From NCBI GenBank assembly GCA_031280065.1, contig JAITHH010000266.1:1-7864 (forward strand): a stretch of DNA of 7,864 bases, given 5' to 3'. How positions within the stretch are numbered: position 1 is the first letter of the stretch; every line of letters starts with the position of its first letter. The notes below the pieces were generated by a model. The model did not search any database and was not told the DNA's origin. It saw only the letters and a list, made by a program, of their open reading frames with translations. The translations under genes and the position numbers were made by a program. The DNA is from Treponema sp. (lineage in GTDB: Bacteria > Spirochaetota > Spirochaetia > Treponematales > Breznakiellaceae). Positions 1 to 7,019 of this stretch are shown in pieces.

Positions 1-171
1 GCTTTGGAAGTTGAACCCCATGAGCTGTTTTATATGCCGTCCGCCGCAGAAAGTGCCCTTGAGCGTTTGCAGGATACCATAGCCGCTAATATAGAGCGGG
101 TAGTCGCCGAGGCTATAAGAGAAACCCTCGCCGATGAATGTAGAAACAAGGGCACGGCGCAGCGTTCGTAA
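1..171 (+). CDS. C-terminal tail of a probable XRE-family helix-turn-helix regulator (5' partial)
   Basis: Frame 1 is open from the left edge to a TAA at 169-171 and gives 56 residues. It starts ALEVEPHELFYMPSAAES and continues as a charged, Ala/Glu/Arg-rich helical tail that ends in KGTAQRS. The phrase 'ALEVEPHELF' is the usual end of the fifth helix of XRE (Cro/CI-like) DNA-binding domains, where 'AL.V.P.ELF' is common. The DNA-recognition helices would therefore lie just outside the window, and only the C-terminal extension is seen here. The frame has no internal start that would make a sensible complete protein, so it is treated as a partial gene. It is convergent with the ATPase operon and separated from it by a 215-bp spacer, so no functional link is implied. 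Its target and ligand cannot be told. The family call rests on one short motif and is moderately secure. Confidence 0.6.
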   Translation, partial: ALEVEPHELFYMPSAAESALERLQDTIAANIERVVAEAIRETLADECRNKGTAQRS

Positions 172-263
172 TCCCCCTATTAGCACATCTGCGCGAAGGC
201 TTTAGCCTGAGCGGTGCGCGGTTGAGGGGCCCAGTCCACTGTCAACAACTTAAGGAGGGGGGA
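172..263. other. Rest of the convergent spacer, no gene seen
   Basis: These bases lie between the regulator's stop codon and the hairpin array. They hold no credible coding region. A small palindrome (AGGCT at 197-201 with AGCCT at 204-208, two-base loop) is the only structure noted. An AGGAGG-like string at about 254-260 resembles a ribosome-binding site but is followed by repeat sequence rather than a gene. Confidence 0.5.
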
Positions 264-377
264 CCGGGGGGCCTGGGCCCCCCGGCGGGGGCGTTGCGGG
301 GGTGGAACCCCCGCAGAGGGGGTAGCCCGCAACCGTGTTGCGGGCGGAGGGGTCGGGTCCGCTTCGCGGATACGCGA
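264..377. repeat. Array of GC-rich hairpins in the convergent intergenic spacer (REP-like; possible bidirectional terminator)
   Basis: Between the two converging 3' ends there are at least four inverted repeats in tandem. The first has a 9-bp stem, 264-272 with 277-285 (CCGGGGGGC, loop CTGG). The second has a 9-bp stem, 295-303 with 307-315 (TGCGGGGGT, loop GGA). The third has a 9-bp stem, 325-333 with 337-345 (GCCCGCAAC, loop CGT). The fourth has a 5-bp stem, 358-362 with 366-370 (TCCGC, loop TTC), and a competing 5-bp stem overlaps it, 364-368 with 373-377. All stems are perfect. Tandem short palindromes placed between converging genes are typical of REP-like elements. The array may also protect mRNA 3' ends or stop transcription, but no U-tract follows on either strand, so a classic intrinsic terminator is not shown. 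The array begins only 10 bp past the B stop codon. Confidence 0.75.
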
Positions 378-386
378 CTTCCCCCG

Positions 387-1784
387 CTATCTCCCGTCCA
401 TGTACTTTGCAATATACCCCTGGTTGATCCGCAGCAAATCTTCGCGGGGAAGAAACTTCAAAACTTGCCACCCCAAATCTAAAGTCCGCCCAATGTCCCG
501 GTCGTCCCACTCATCCTGCGTCAAAAAATCCTGCTCAAAACGCTCCCCAAACCGCAAATACCGCTTGTCCCCCTCGGAAAGCTCCTCCTCCCCGATAATC
601 GAAGCCAAATTCCGTACCTGCTTCACCTTGGAATACGCCGCAAAAAGCTGACTCGCCACATCCTTGTGATCCTCCCGCGTCATCCCCGGCCCAATCCCGT
701 CCTTCATCAGCCGGGAAAGACTCGGCAGCCCCGCCACCGGCGGGTAAATCCCCTTCTGAAACAGCTCCCGGTCCAAAACAATCTGCCCCTCGGTAATGTA
801 CCCCGAAAGATCAGGAATCGGATGGCTGATGTCATCGTTGGGCATCGTCAGAATCGGTATCTGCGTAATCGAACCCGTGGAACCCGCAATCTTCCCCGCC
901 CGCTCGTAAAGACTCGCCAGGTCAGAGTAGAGATAGCCCGGATACCCCTTGCGGCTCGGCACTTCACCCCGGATCGAAGACACCTCCCGCAGCGCCTCGC
1001 AGTAGTTCGTCATGTCCGTCATCACCACCAGAACGTGCATGTTCTTCTCGTACGCCAGGTATTCCGCCGCGGTCAGAGCGCAGCGGGGAGCCACCAGGCG
1101 CTCCAGACTGGGCGCGTCCGCCAGGGACAGGAAAACCACCACATTGGCCAGGACGCCGCTGCGCTCAAAGCCGCTGAGGAAGAAGCGGGCCGCGTCATAC
1201 TTGACCCCCATGGCGCAGAACACAATGACGAAAGGCTCGCTGGCCGCGCCCCCCGGCCCGTCCGCGCTGATGATCCGGGCCTGCCGGACAATCTGCGCCG
1301 CCAGACGGTTGTGGGGAAGACCGTTCCCGGAGAATATCGGCAGCTTCTGCCCCCGGATCAGGGTGTTCATGCCGTCAATGGCCGACACGCCCGTCTGAAT
1401 GAAGTCGCGGGGATAGGTCCGGGCATAGGGGTTGATGGGGAGACCGTTCACGTCCATGCGGATCGAGGAGAGTATCTCCCCGTAGCCGTCCGCCGGTTCC
1501 CCCAGACCGTTGAAGATGCGCCCCAGCAGCCCCGCGCCCACGCGCAGTTCCATGGGCCGCCCCAGGAATTCCACCCGGCTGTCATCCGCCGAAAGCCCGG
1601 AGTTGCTGCCAAAGAGCTGAATCGCCGTCCAGTCCCGGCTCATGTCCACCACCCGCCCCAGCCGCCGGCCCCCGTCCCTGCCGTAGACCGCCACCATCTC
1701 GTTAAAACCCACGTTCCGGCTGCGGGCCGTAACCACCACCGGCCCCTCGATCCGGGTAAGGCCCCGGTACTCAACGCCCCTCAT
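387..1784 (-). CDS. atpB: V-type ATPase subunit B (non-catalytic nucleotide-binding subunit)
   Basis: This 465-residue protein is the non-catalytic partner of subunit A in the A3B3 head on the cytoplasmic face. Its length is typical of the family. The N-terminal beta-barrel begins with [13 protein letters not shown]. At residues 151-159 the sequence is FSGNGLPHN, the degenerate P-loop that distinguishes B from the catalytic A subunit. The familiar segments [17 protein letters not shown] (281-297), [15 protein letters not shown] (327-341) and LPSLSRLM (353-360) follow. R358 in the last segment is at the position of the arginine finger that B contributes to the catalytic site in related enzymes. 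The ATG overlaps the A stop codon by four bases (ATGA), and AAGGAGG lies four bases upstream, so the start is secure. It is the last ATPase gene in the window. Its 3' third is much less GC-rich than the rest of the operon. In some nomenclatures the same gene is called ntpB. Confidence 0.96.
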   Translation of the reverse strand: MRGVEYRGLTRIEGPVVVTARSRNVGFNEMVAVYGRDGGRRLGRVVDMSRDWTAIQLFGSNSGLSADDSRVEFLGRPMELRVGAGLLGRIFNGLGEPADGYGEILSSIRMDVNGLPINPYARTYPRDFIQTGVSAIDGMNTLIRGQKLPIFSGNGLPHNRLAAQIVRQARIISADGPGGAASEPFVIVFCAMGVKYDAARFFLSGFERSGVLANVVVFLSLADAPSLERLVAPRCALTAAEYLAYEKNMHVLVVMTDMTNYCEALREVSSIRGEVPSRKGYPGYLYSDLASLYERAGKIAGSTGSITQIPILTMPNDDISHPIPDLSGYITEGQIVLDRELFQKGIYPPVAGLPSLSRLMKDGIGPGMTREDHKDVASQLFAAYSKVKQVRNLASIIGEEELSEGDKRYLRFGERFEQDFLTQDEWDDRDIGRTLDLGWQVLKFLPREDLLRINQGYIAKYMDGR

Positions 1785-3631
1785 AACGCCTCCTTGGCCC
1801 GGTAGCTCCGGTCCAGCGCTTCCAGGGCGTTCCGCATAAGACCCTCAAACTCCGTCAGGGCCGCCGCGTCCTCATTGGCAATGCGGCTCTTGAGCCGCGA
1901 AAGCCGCTCCCGGATCGTCCAGGCTGAATCTCCCCCGTCCTCAGCCTCCCCGCCGTCCCCGGCCTGGCTTTTCCCCTGGAGGCTGGTGATCTTGATCAGC
2001 GGAGCCCCCAGTTTGATGCAGGCCAGGGCCCGGCGGTGGAATTCCATGATGAGTTCCAGCAGCCGCACCTGTTTGGCCGGGACGCAGTACATGTCCACCG
2101 GATCAAAGGAATTCTGCTGGAGGAAGCCGTCTTTGATGATGTCCGCGGTGAGGAGCACCATGCGCTGGTCGTCCGGCAGGGCGTCGGGGCCGATGAGCCG
2201 GACGATCTCCGCCAGGCGCTGCTCTTTTTTGAGGAGGTCCAGGGATTCCTGCCGCACCTGGGCCCATTGGGGATTCACCCGCTCCCACCAGGGCTTGACC
2301 TCCTCGGCGTACTCGGAATAGCTGTCTATCCAACTGATCGCCGGGTAGTGCCGGGCGTTGGCCAAGTCCCGGTCCAGGGCCCAGAAGCAGCGGATAAAGC
2401 GCTTGGTGTGCTGGGTTACCGGCTCCGAGAAGTCGCCCCCCGGCGGGGACACCGCCCCGATGATCGACACCGAACCTTCCGCGCCGGAAAAGGTGCGGAC
2501 CCGGCCCGCCCGCTCGTAGAATTCCGCCAGGCGCGTGGGCAGATACGCGGGAAAGCCCTCTTCCGCGGGCATCTCTTCCATGCGGCCCGAAAGTTCCCGC
2601 AGGGCTTCGGCCCAGCGGCTCGTGGAATCCGCCATGATCGCCACGTGATAGCCCATGTCCCGGTAGAATTCCGCCAGGGTAACGCCGGTGTAGATGGACA
2701 CCTCCCGCGCCGCCACGGGCATGTTGCTCGTGTTGGCGATGAGGATCGTCCGCTCCATCAGGGAACGCCCGGTGCGGGGATCGGTGAGCTGCGGGAATTC
2801 GGTGAGCACGTCGGTCATCTCGTTGCCCCGCTCGCCGCAGCCGATGTAGATGATCACGTCCGCGTCGCACCATTTGGCAATCGCGTGCTGGGTCATGGTC
2901 TTGCCCGTGCCGAAGCCGCCGGGAATCGCGGAAGTGCCCCCCTTGGACAGGGGGAAGAAGAGGTCGATGACCCGCTGGCCCGTTACCAGGGGCTCGTCCG
3001 GGGGCAGGCGCTCCGCGCAGGGCCGGGGTATCCGCACGGGCCACCACTGGGCCAGGGGAATTTCCTCCCCGCCGGAACAGCGGGCAGCCGCCGCGCCGCA
3101 GGGATAGTCCCCCTCCGGGCTGAGTTCGGCGATGGTTCCGCCCTTCATGTCCGGGGGAACCATGATCGCGCAGGTGATGCTCTCCGTCTCCTTGACCCGC
3201 CCCAGGACAAGGCCGGGCCGGGCCGGGACCGCTTCGCCCTTGGACAGGGCCCCGGCAAGGTCAGGGTCCGGGACGAAATGCCAGCGTCTGGCCGTGTCCA
3301 GGGGTTCTCCCCGGTCGCCTGACGCCATGAACGCCCCGCCCTGCTTGAACAGGGTTTCCAGGGGACGCTGAATTCCATCGTAGATCGTGCCGATCATGCC
3401 CGGCCCCAGGCGCACCGACAGGGGCCTTCCCGTGGAGGCGGCAGCCGCGCCGATCCGCAGGCCCGTCTCATCCTCGTAGACCTGGATCACCGCCTCGTCC
3501 CGCTCCAGCCGGACAATCTCGCCGATGATCCGCTTGTCTCCCACCTCCACTACGTCAAAGAGCCCTGCCTGGCCCAGGCCCGAAGCCCGGACAATGGGCC
3601 CTGAAATCCGCTTTATCCGGCCTTCAAGCAT
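1781..3631 (-). CDS. atpA: V-type ATPase subunit A (catalytic subunit)
   Basis: This is the ATP-hydrolysing or ATP-synthesising subunit of the cytoplasmic head. Starting at [14 protein letters not shown] it has 616 residues, within the family range. The N-terminal barrel is followed by the A-specific insertion (about residues 100-190). The Walker A loop is GGFGTGKT at 238-245, and the catalytic glutamate lies in [15 protein letters not shown] (E267). The Walker B and sensor region is [16 protein letters not shown] (331-346), followed by [16 protein letters not shown] (361-376). All expected catalytic residues are present. The P-loop reads GGFGTGKT where many homologues have GPFGSGKT. An in-frame ATG 21 bases upstream (3652) would add MRTRGNP, but homologues begin with the 'M..G.I..I.GP.V' pattern, so the inner ATG at 3631 is preferred. 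That start overlaps the end of E by eight bases and has only a weak G-rich ribosome-binding site. The stop codon overlaps the start of B. Confidence 0.96.
   Translation of the reverse strand: MLEGRIKRISGPIVRASGLGQAGLFDVVEVGDKRIIGEIVRLERDEAVIQVYEDETGLRIGAAAASTGRPLSVRLGPGMIGTIYDGIQRPLETLFKQGGAFMASGDRGEPLDTARRWHFVPDPDLAGALSKGEAVPARPGLVLGRVKETESITCAIMVPPDMKGGTIAELSPEGDYPCGAAAARCSGGEEIPLAQWWPVRIPRPCAERLPPDEPLVTGQRVIDLFFPLSKGGTSAIPGGFGTGKTMTQHAIAKWCDADVIIYIGCGERGNEMTDVLTEFPQLTDPRTGRSLMERTILIANTSNMPVAAREVSIYTGVTLAEFYRDMGYHVAIMADSTSRWAEALRELSGRMEEMPAEEGFPAYLPTRLAEFYERAGRVRTFSGAEGSVSIIGAVSPPGGDFSEPVTQHTKRFIRCFWALDRDLANARHYPAISWIDSYSEYAEEVKPWWERVNPQWAQVRQESLDLLKKEQRLAEIVRLIGPDALPDDQRMVLLTADIIKDGFLQQNSFDPVDMYCVPAKQVRLLELIMEFHRRALACIKLGAPLIKITSLQGKSQAGDGGEAEDGGDSAWTIRERLSRLKSRIANEDAAALTEFEGLMRNALEALDRSYRAKEAL
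1789..1795 (-). promoter_or_regulatory. Shine-Dalgarno of subunit B
   Basis: The minus strand reads AAGGAGG, four bases before the B ATG and inside the last codons of A. It is the strongest ribosome-binding site in the window. Together with the ATGA overlap it fixes the B start and suggests that translation of B is coupled to A. Confidence 0.75.
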
Positions 3632-4268
3632 AGGGTTCCCCCGTGTCCTCATTAAACGCCGCCTCCCCGGTCAGGGCCTCGGTCAATTCCGCCCGCCGCT
3701 CCAGGAGCAGGGCCTCCACCTCGGCGTCCGCGGACACCGTTACCCGGAACCCCGGCCCGTCAACGCGGATCGCGGGAAACGTCCCCGGCAGGTCAAGCGC
3801 GGCGTCCGGGGAAACCCAGGCCCAGCCCGGCAGGGCCTTCGCCAGGAGTTCCCCCAGGTCCGCGCCGGACAAGCCCCGGCTGCTCACCGCAAGGGGCGCG
3901 GCATCCGGCTCCAGGGCGAATTCCCCGCAGCGCCTGACCAGTTCCGCGCTCAAGAGCCCCGCCATTCGCGCCGGGGACAGGCGGTGCAGGTAGGCGTTGG
4001 CGGCCTTTTGCAAGAAGCCCTCCACGGTTTCCAGGCGGCTGCGCCGTTTGTCCAGGGGAAGCCGGGCCATGATCTCCTCCCGGCTCTGCTGGAGGCGCTG
4101 ATCAGCGGCTTTCCGCAGCCTGACCAGGGCCTTTGCGGTCTTCTTTTCCCAGGAGGCCGCCGCGGATGCCGCGGTTTCATCCGCGGTCTTGAGGATCCGC
4201 TGGGCCTTGCGGCGGGCGTCTTCGAGGATCTCCCGGTCTAAAATTTCAGTTGATTGCAGTTCTTCCAT
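3624..4268 (-). CDS. atpE: V-type ATPase subunit E (peripheral stalk)
   Basis: This 214-residue soluble protein forms the stator stalk, as a heterodimer with a G/H subunit, and links the head to subunit I. Its length suits the family. Residues 1-75 are a long charged helix rich in Ala, Lys, Arg and Glu ([19 protein letters not shown] and onward), as expected for the coiled-coil half. The C-terminal half ends with the E-type globular pattern [20 protein letters not shown] and then [15 protein letters not shown]. Sequence conservation in this family is low, so the call draws partly on size, architecture and position between F and A. The partner G/H subunit is not in the window. A 14-bp gap separates it from F, and the ribosome-binding site before its ATG is weak. 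Its end overlaps the A start by eight bases. The symbol atpE is also used elsewhere for the F-type c subunit, so ntpE is a less ambiguous name. Confidence 0.87.
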   Translation of the reverse strand: MEELQSTEILDREILEDARRKAQRILKTADETAASAAASWEKKTAKALVRLRKAADQRLQQSREEIMARLPLDKRRSRLETVEGFLQKAANAYLHRLSPARMAGLLSAELVRRCGEFALEPDAAPLAVSSRGLSGADLGELLAKALPGWAWVSPDAALDLPGTFPAIRVDGPGFRVTVSADAEVEALLLERRAELTEALTGEAAFNEDTGEPYA

Positions 4269-4282
4269 AATACTCGGTTCAA

Positions 4283-4624
4283 TCAGACATGGATGCCGAT
4301 GGCTTCCCTGATGGAGTCCACCAGGGTCTTACGGCCTTCAAGCCTCCCCAGGATGCCGGGAATTTCCACCACCAGGGGGTAGCGGCCCGAAAGCTGCCAG
4401 TCGGTGAGCAGGGTTCCAAGCCAGTCCGCGGCTTCTTCGGTGAGGATCAGCACCCGGCAGGACTCCGCCGTGGGCATCACCGTCCCGGCGGTCTCGTCCC
4501 AGCCCTGTGTTATGCGCTGAAACTCCTGGCGGGCTTCGTCCTGGTTCAGGACCGCTTTGCCGCTGATGCCCGCAAAGCGGAAGGCCGTTACCAGTTCCGG
4601 CTCGCCGATGAAGAAATAATCCAC
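4283..4624 (-). CDS. atpF: V-type ATPase subunit F (central stalk)
   Basis: This 113-residue protein is a small soluble component of the rotor shaft, where it binds subunit D. The N-terminus DYFFIGEPELVTAFRFAGISG is the characteristic opening of F subunits (roughly 'IGD...V.GFRLAGI'). The later VLILTEEAADWL and YPLVVEIPG are the second and third strands of the Rossmann-like fold. The length of about 100-115 residues is normal. The start is GTG (CAC on the plus strand at 4622-4624), because no ATG lies near the conserved N-terminus and the upstream frame offers nothing better. It begins four bases after the K stop codon without a clear Shine-Dalgarno sequence, so it may depend on coupling to K translation. 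The alternative symbol is ntpG in the Enterococcus scheme. The assignment is firm. Confidence 0.92.
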   Translation of the reverse strand: MDYFFIGEPELVTAFRFAGISGKAVLNQDEARQEFQRITQGWDETAGTVMPTAESCRVLILTEEAADWLGTLLTDWQLSGRYPLVVEIPGILGRLEGRKTLVDSIREAIGIHV

Positions 4625-4628
4625 GCCG

Positions 4629-4940
4629 CTAGAATATCAGTATCAGCAGGGCGACCAAAAAGCCCCAAAGACAGATACCCTCCGCAAGCCCCGCATAGGG
4701 CAGCGCCTTACCCGAAAGCTCGGGGTTCTCGCTCATGGCGCCCATGGCCGCCGCCCCGATTTGACCGACCGCGATGCCGCCGGCAATACAGGAAATGCCC
4801 ACCGCCAGCGCCGCCGCGAAATACTTCCAGACCGCCGTCCCCCCGGCGGCGGCCTCCGCGACCGCCTCAGCCTCCTGAGCGGCCAGGGGAAACGCCGCCA
4901 GACCCAGCAGCAGAAAACAGATAAAAGCCCCACGTTTCAT
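4629..4940 (-). CDS. atpK: V-type ATPase subunit K (proteolipid, c-ring subunit)
   Basis: This 103-residue hydrophobic protein forms the ion-carrying rotor ring. Residues 39-69 are the first helix of the hairpin, with the glycine-rich ladder expected of proteolipids (G48, G54, G55, G59, G62, G67) and GQIGAAAMGA. The polar loop is SENPELSGKA (70-79), and the second helix runs from about 81 to 103. E87 in YAGLAEGICLWG is the ion-binding carboxylate, and Q60 in the first helix is a possible second ligand. This is a single helical hairpin of the 8-kDa type. It is preceded by a basic, hydrophobic leader (MKRGAFICFLLLGLAAFPLAAQ) that looks like a signal peptide, followed by an Ala/Glu linker. Many bacterial V-type K subunits are instead four-helix proteins of about 140-160 residues. 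The ATG lies three bases after the I stop codon, with GAGGAG six bases upstream. Confidence 0.93.
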   Translation of the reverse strand: MKRGAFICFLLLGLAAFPLAAQEAEAVAEAAAGGTAVWKYFAAALAVGISCIAGGIAVGQIGAAAMGAMSENPELSGKALPYAGLAEGICLWGFLVALLILIF

Positions 4941-4943
4941 ACC

Positions 4944-7019
4944 TTACTCCTCTATAACGTTTTTCCGAAACCGGAAAGGAGAAAATTCAACCCCGGTTTC
5001 GGTAAAAAATTTGCTGAAAAACTCGTAATACTGCAGCCGCACCACCTGAATGGCCACGATCATGCCCTCCAGCAGGATGATCACCGCGTTACCGAAGATC
5101 ATGATCACCAGGGCGAAGAGGGAGCCCGCGGGCAGGCGGGAGACCATCTCCGACAGGGTGAAGACGATGAAGGACAGCACCGCGTGGGACAGGGCAAAGG
5201 CCCCGACCCGCAGAAAGCTCACCGTGTTGGACACGTAGGTGGAGGCGGTTTCCAGAACTTCCACAAAACCTTCCATTATAAACACCATGAGGCCGTGCTC
5301 CAGCACGGGCCGCTCCCCGGCGATGAGCCGCCAGATGGCGGGGCCGAAGAAGATGGCCAGGGCCGGGGCGATGAGGCCGATCAGGTCGAACCAGGCAAAG
5401 CGCCCGCCGGCGATGATCCGCAGGGCGATGAACAGGGCGTACCAGAACAGGGCGATTCCCGCGACGCCGGTCTTGGAGAAGAACGCCTTTTCGTATCTTT
5501 TTAAGGTGCACTGGTTCACCACGTTGACCAACAGGCCGATGGAGTTGAGCGTCACCCCCACGGCCACGGTAAAGCCGAAGAAGTAGAACAGCTTGGCGAT
5601 GTTGCCCTTTTCGGGCATCAGGTGGAGTATCTTCCCCGCCGGTTCCAAGGGTTCCCCCCCCGGCCCGGTGAGGCGGAAAAGATCGATAAAGAAGCCCGTA
5701 ACGGCCCTGGTGGGCCCGGAAAGAATTTCCTCGTGGGCGAAGACCGAACCGGTGAAAAGCCCCATGATCATCGAGGCGATGCCCACCGCGATAAGCGGCG
5801 AGGAATAGCCCCGCAGTTTTGCCAGGGACTTGAGCCCCCGCTTGCCCGTGAGGAGCCCCAGGAGGAGCAGCACCAGGCCCTGGCCCAGATCGCCGAACAT
5901 GATCCCGAAGAGGATGGTGAAGAAGAAGGCCACAAAGGGGGTGGGATCGATGGTGCCGTAGAGGGGCGCGCCGTAGGAGAACACCACCTTCTCGAAGCCT
6001 TTGACAAAGCCCGCGTGATCCAGGGAGACCGGCACCTTCTCCCGTCCCTCGCGGACTTCCGGCAGCTCTTCGGGATTGTAGGTCCGCGCCGCCACCCTGC
6101 CGCTGGTGATCTCCTGGAGGTCCCGCACCAGGCCCCCGACCGCGTCAGCGGCCACCCAGCCGGAGAGGGAATACACGCTCTGGGTGGCCCGCAGCCTGCT
6201 TTTCAAGGCCTCCACCTGGGAAGCCATGAGGTAGGACGCGGCCAAACGCCGCAGTACCGGCCCGTATTCGGCCCGGATACGGCCCTTTTCCGCGGCGATG
6301 TCCTCCAAATTCCGGTTCAGCGCCCCAAGCCGTTCTTCCAAGCCGGAAAGAAGCTCCTGGGGCACCCCGTTATAGCCCTCCGGGATGGTGATAGGCGAAA
6401 AATCCTGCTTCTTGAGTTCCGAATCCAGGGCGAATCGCCCCTTCCGGGACGCGGCCATGAGCACCCGGTCCCCGTCGCCCAGGGGAACCAGCACGGCCCG
6501 GTCAGCCAGGCGCTCCTGAATATCCGCCTGCTTGCGGGGGTCCAGCCGCCCCACCCTCAAGGTGAGATACGAAAGCTGGTCCAGCTCGGCAAAGGGGGCG
6601 TTGAGGTTCTCGAAGGCCCGGGCCTCGTTCAGGGTTTCCTCCACCCGGCGCTTTTCGGTGAGCCCCTCGTTTTCCCGCCGGCTGAGGGCGTCCAGGGCCG
6701 CGTCTATGGTATTCAGCAGGGCTTCCTCTTCCTCGCCGGGGAGCCGGGTGGATTCCTCGCACTCCGCGGGCAGTTCCGCCTCCAGATACGAAGCGCCCCG
6801 CTGCACCCGGTCCAGGCTTGAACGGATCAGCGCTTCCCGGCCCATGACTGGGGGCGCACTCTCCGCATCCCCGCCGAATGCCGAAGGCGGCTCAGGCTCC
6901 GGCGCAGCCTCTTCGGAAAGGTGCATCACCGCCCGGCGGCCCAGGAATTCGATGACCCGGTCCGCGTCTCTGGCCAGGATGGTCAGTTCCATGAGTTTCA
7001 TCCGCTTAGGGCGCATCAT
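4944..7019 (-). CDS. atpI: V-type ATPase subunit I (116-kDa/a-type membrane stator)
   Basis: This 691-residue protein provides the static half of the ion path through the membrane and holds the peripheral stalk. Residues 1-355 are the cytosolic arm with long charged helices. It opens with MKLMELTILARDADRVIEFLG, typical of the family. The membrane domain begins at IDPTPFVAFFFTILFGIMFG (357-376) and contains about seven to eight hydrophobic segments. R604 in NTVSFLRVGAFALSHAVLSF is the conserved arginine that faces the K carboxylate, and the end carries EGMIVAIQVVRLQYYEFFSK (647-666), also a family signature. The frame stays open upstream to 7235, but that part is only a shadow of the C gene. 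The ATG at 7019 overlaps the C stop codon by four bases and has GGAG eight bases upstream, so it is preferred. A second ATG follows directly. An acidic Pro/Ala-rich stretch (about 36-60) looks like a lineage-specific linker. Confidence 0.95.
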   Translation of the reverse strand: MMRPKRMKLMELTILARDADRVIEFLGRRAVMHLSEEAAPEPEPPSAFGGDAESAPPVMGREALIRSSLDRVQRGASYLEAELPAECEESTRLPGEEEEALLNTIDAALDALSRRENEGLTEKRRVEETLNEARAFENLNAPFAELDQLSYLTLRVGRLDPRKQADIQERLADRAVLVPLGDGDRVLMAASRKGRFALDSELKKQDFSPITIPEGYNGVPQELLSGLEERLGALNRNLEDIAAEKGRIRAEYGPVLRRLAASYLMASQVEALKSRLRATQSVYSLSGWVAADAVGGLVRDLQEITSGRVAARTYNPEELPEVREGREKVPVSLDHAGFVKGFEKVVFSYGAPLYGTIDPTPFVAFFFTILFGIMFGDLGQGLVLLLLGLLTGKRGLKSLAKLRGYSSPLIAVGIASMIMGLFTGSVFAHEEILSGPTRAVTGFFIDLFRLTGPGGEPLEPAGKILHLMPEKGNIAKLFYFFGFTVAVGVTLNSIGLLVNVVNQCTLKRYEKAFFSKTGVAGIALFWYALFIALRIIAGGRFAWFDLIGLIAPALAIFFGPAIWRLIAGERPVLEHGLMVFIMEGFVEVLETASTYVSNTVSFLRVGAFALSHAVLSFIVFTLSEMVSRLPAGSLFALVIMIFGNAVIILLEGMIVAIQVVRLQYYEFFSKFFTETGVEFSPFRFRKNVIEE
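4947..4952 (-). promoter_or_regulatory. Shine-Dalgarno of subunit K
   Basis: GAGGAG forms the last two sense codons of I and stands six bases before the K ATG. The spacing supports the chosen K start. That start includes the leader peptide, so the leader is not just an over-extended reading frame. Confidence 0.7.

Noticed and set aside
264..345. Classic intrinsic terminator
   Set aside because: Stems are strong but no T-run follows on either strand. Termination remains only a possibility.
264..377. CRISPR array
   Set aside because: The units are palindromes of differing sequence with no constant direct repeat and no regular spacers.
222..482. Plus-strand small open frame beginning in the spacer
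   Set aside because: The translation is Gly/Pro-rich sequence from the hairpin array running into the antisense of B. Not protein-like.
666..1805. Long plus-strand open frame (379 codons) across subunit B
   Set aside because: Antisense to a secure B gene. The His/Pro/Arg-rich translation is an effect of high third-position GC.
2103..3047. Minus-strand open frame (314 codons) inside subunit A in another frame
   Set aside because: Arg/Gly/Pro-rich frame-shift shadow of the conserved A sequence.
2036..3322. Long plus-strand open frame (428 codons) across subunit A
   Set aside because: Antisense shadow of A. The translation has no recognisable domain and biased composition.
3632..3652. Seven-residue N-terminal extension of subunit A
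   Set aside because: Homologues begin at the equivalent of MLEGRIK. The upstream ATG has no better ribosome-binding site.
4761..5504. Plus-strand open frame (247 codons) across the I-K junction
   Set aside because: Antisense to two well-supported genes. Rich in His, Asp, Gly and Gln, with no domain.
5622..6821. Long plus-strand open frame (399 codons) across subunit I
   Set aside because: Antisense shadow of I, with the same composition artefact.
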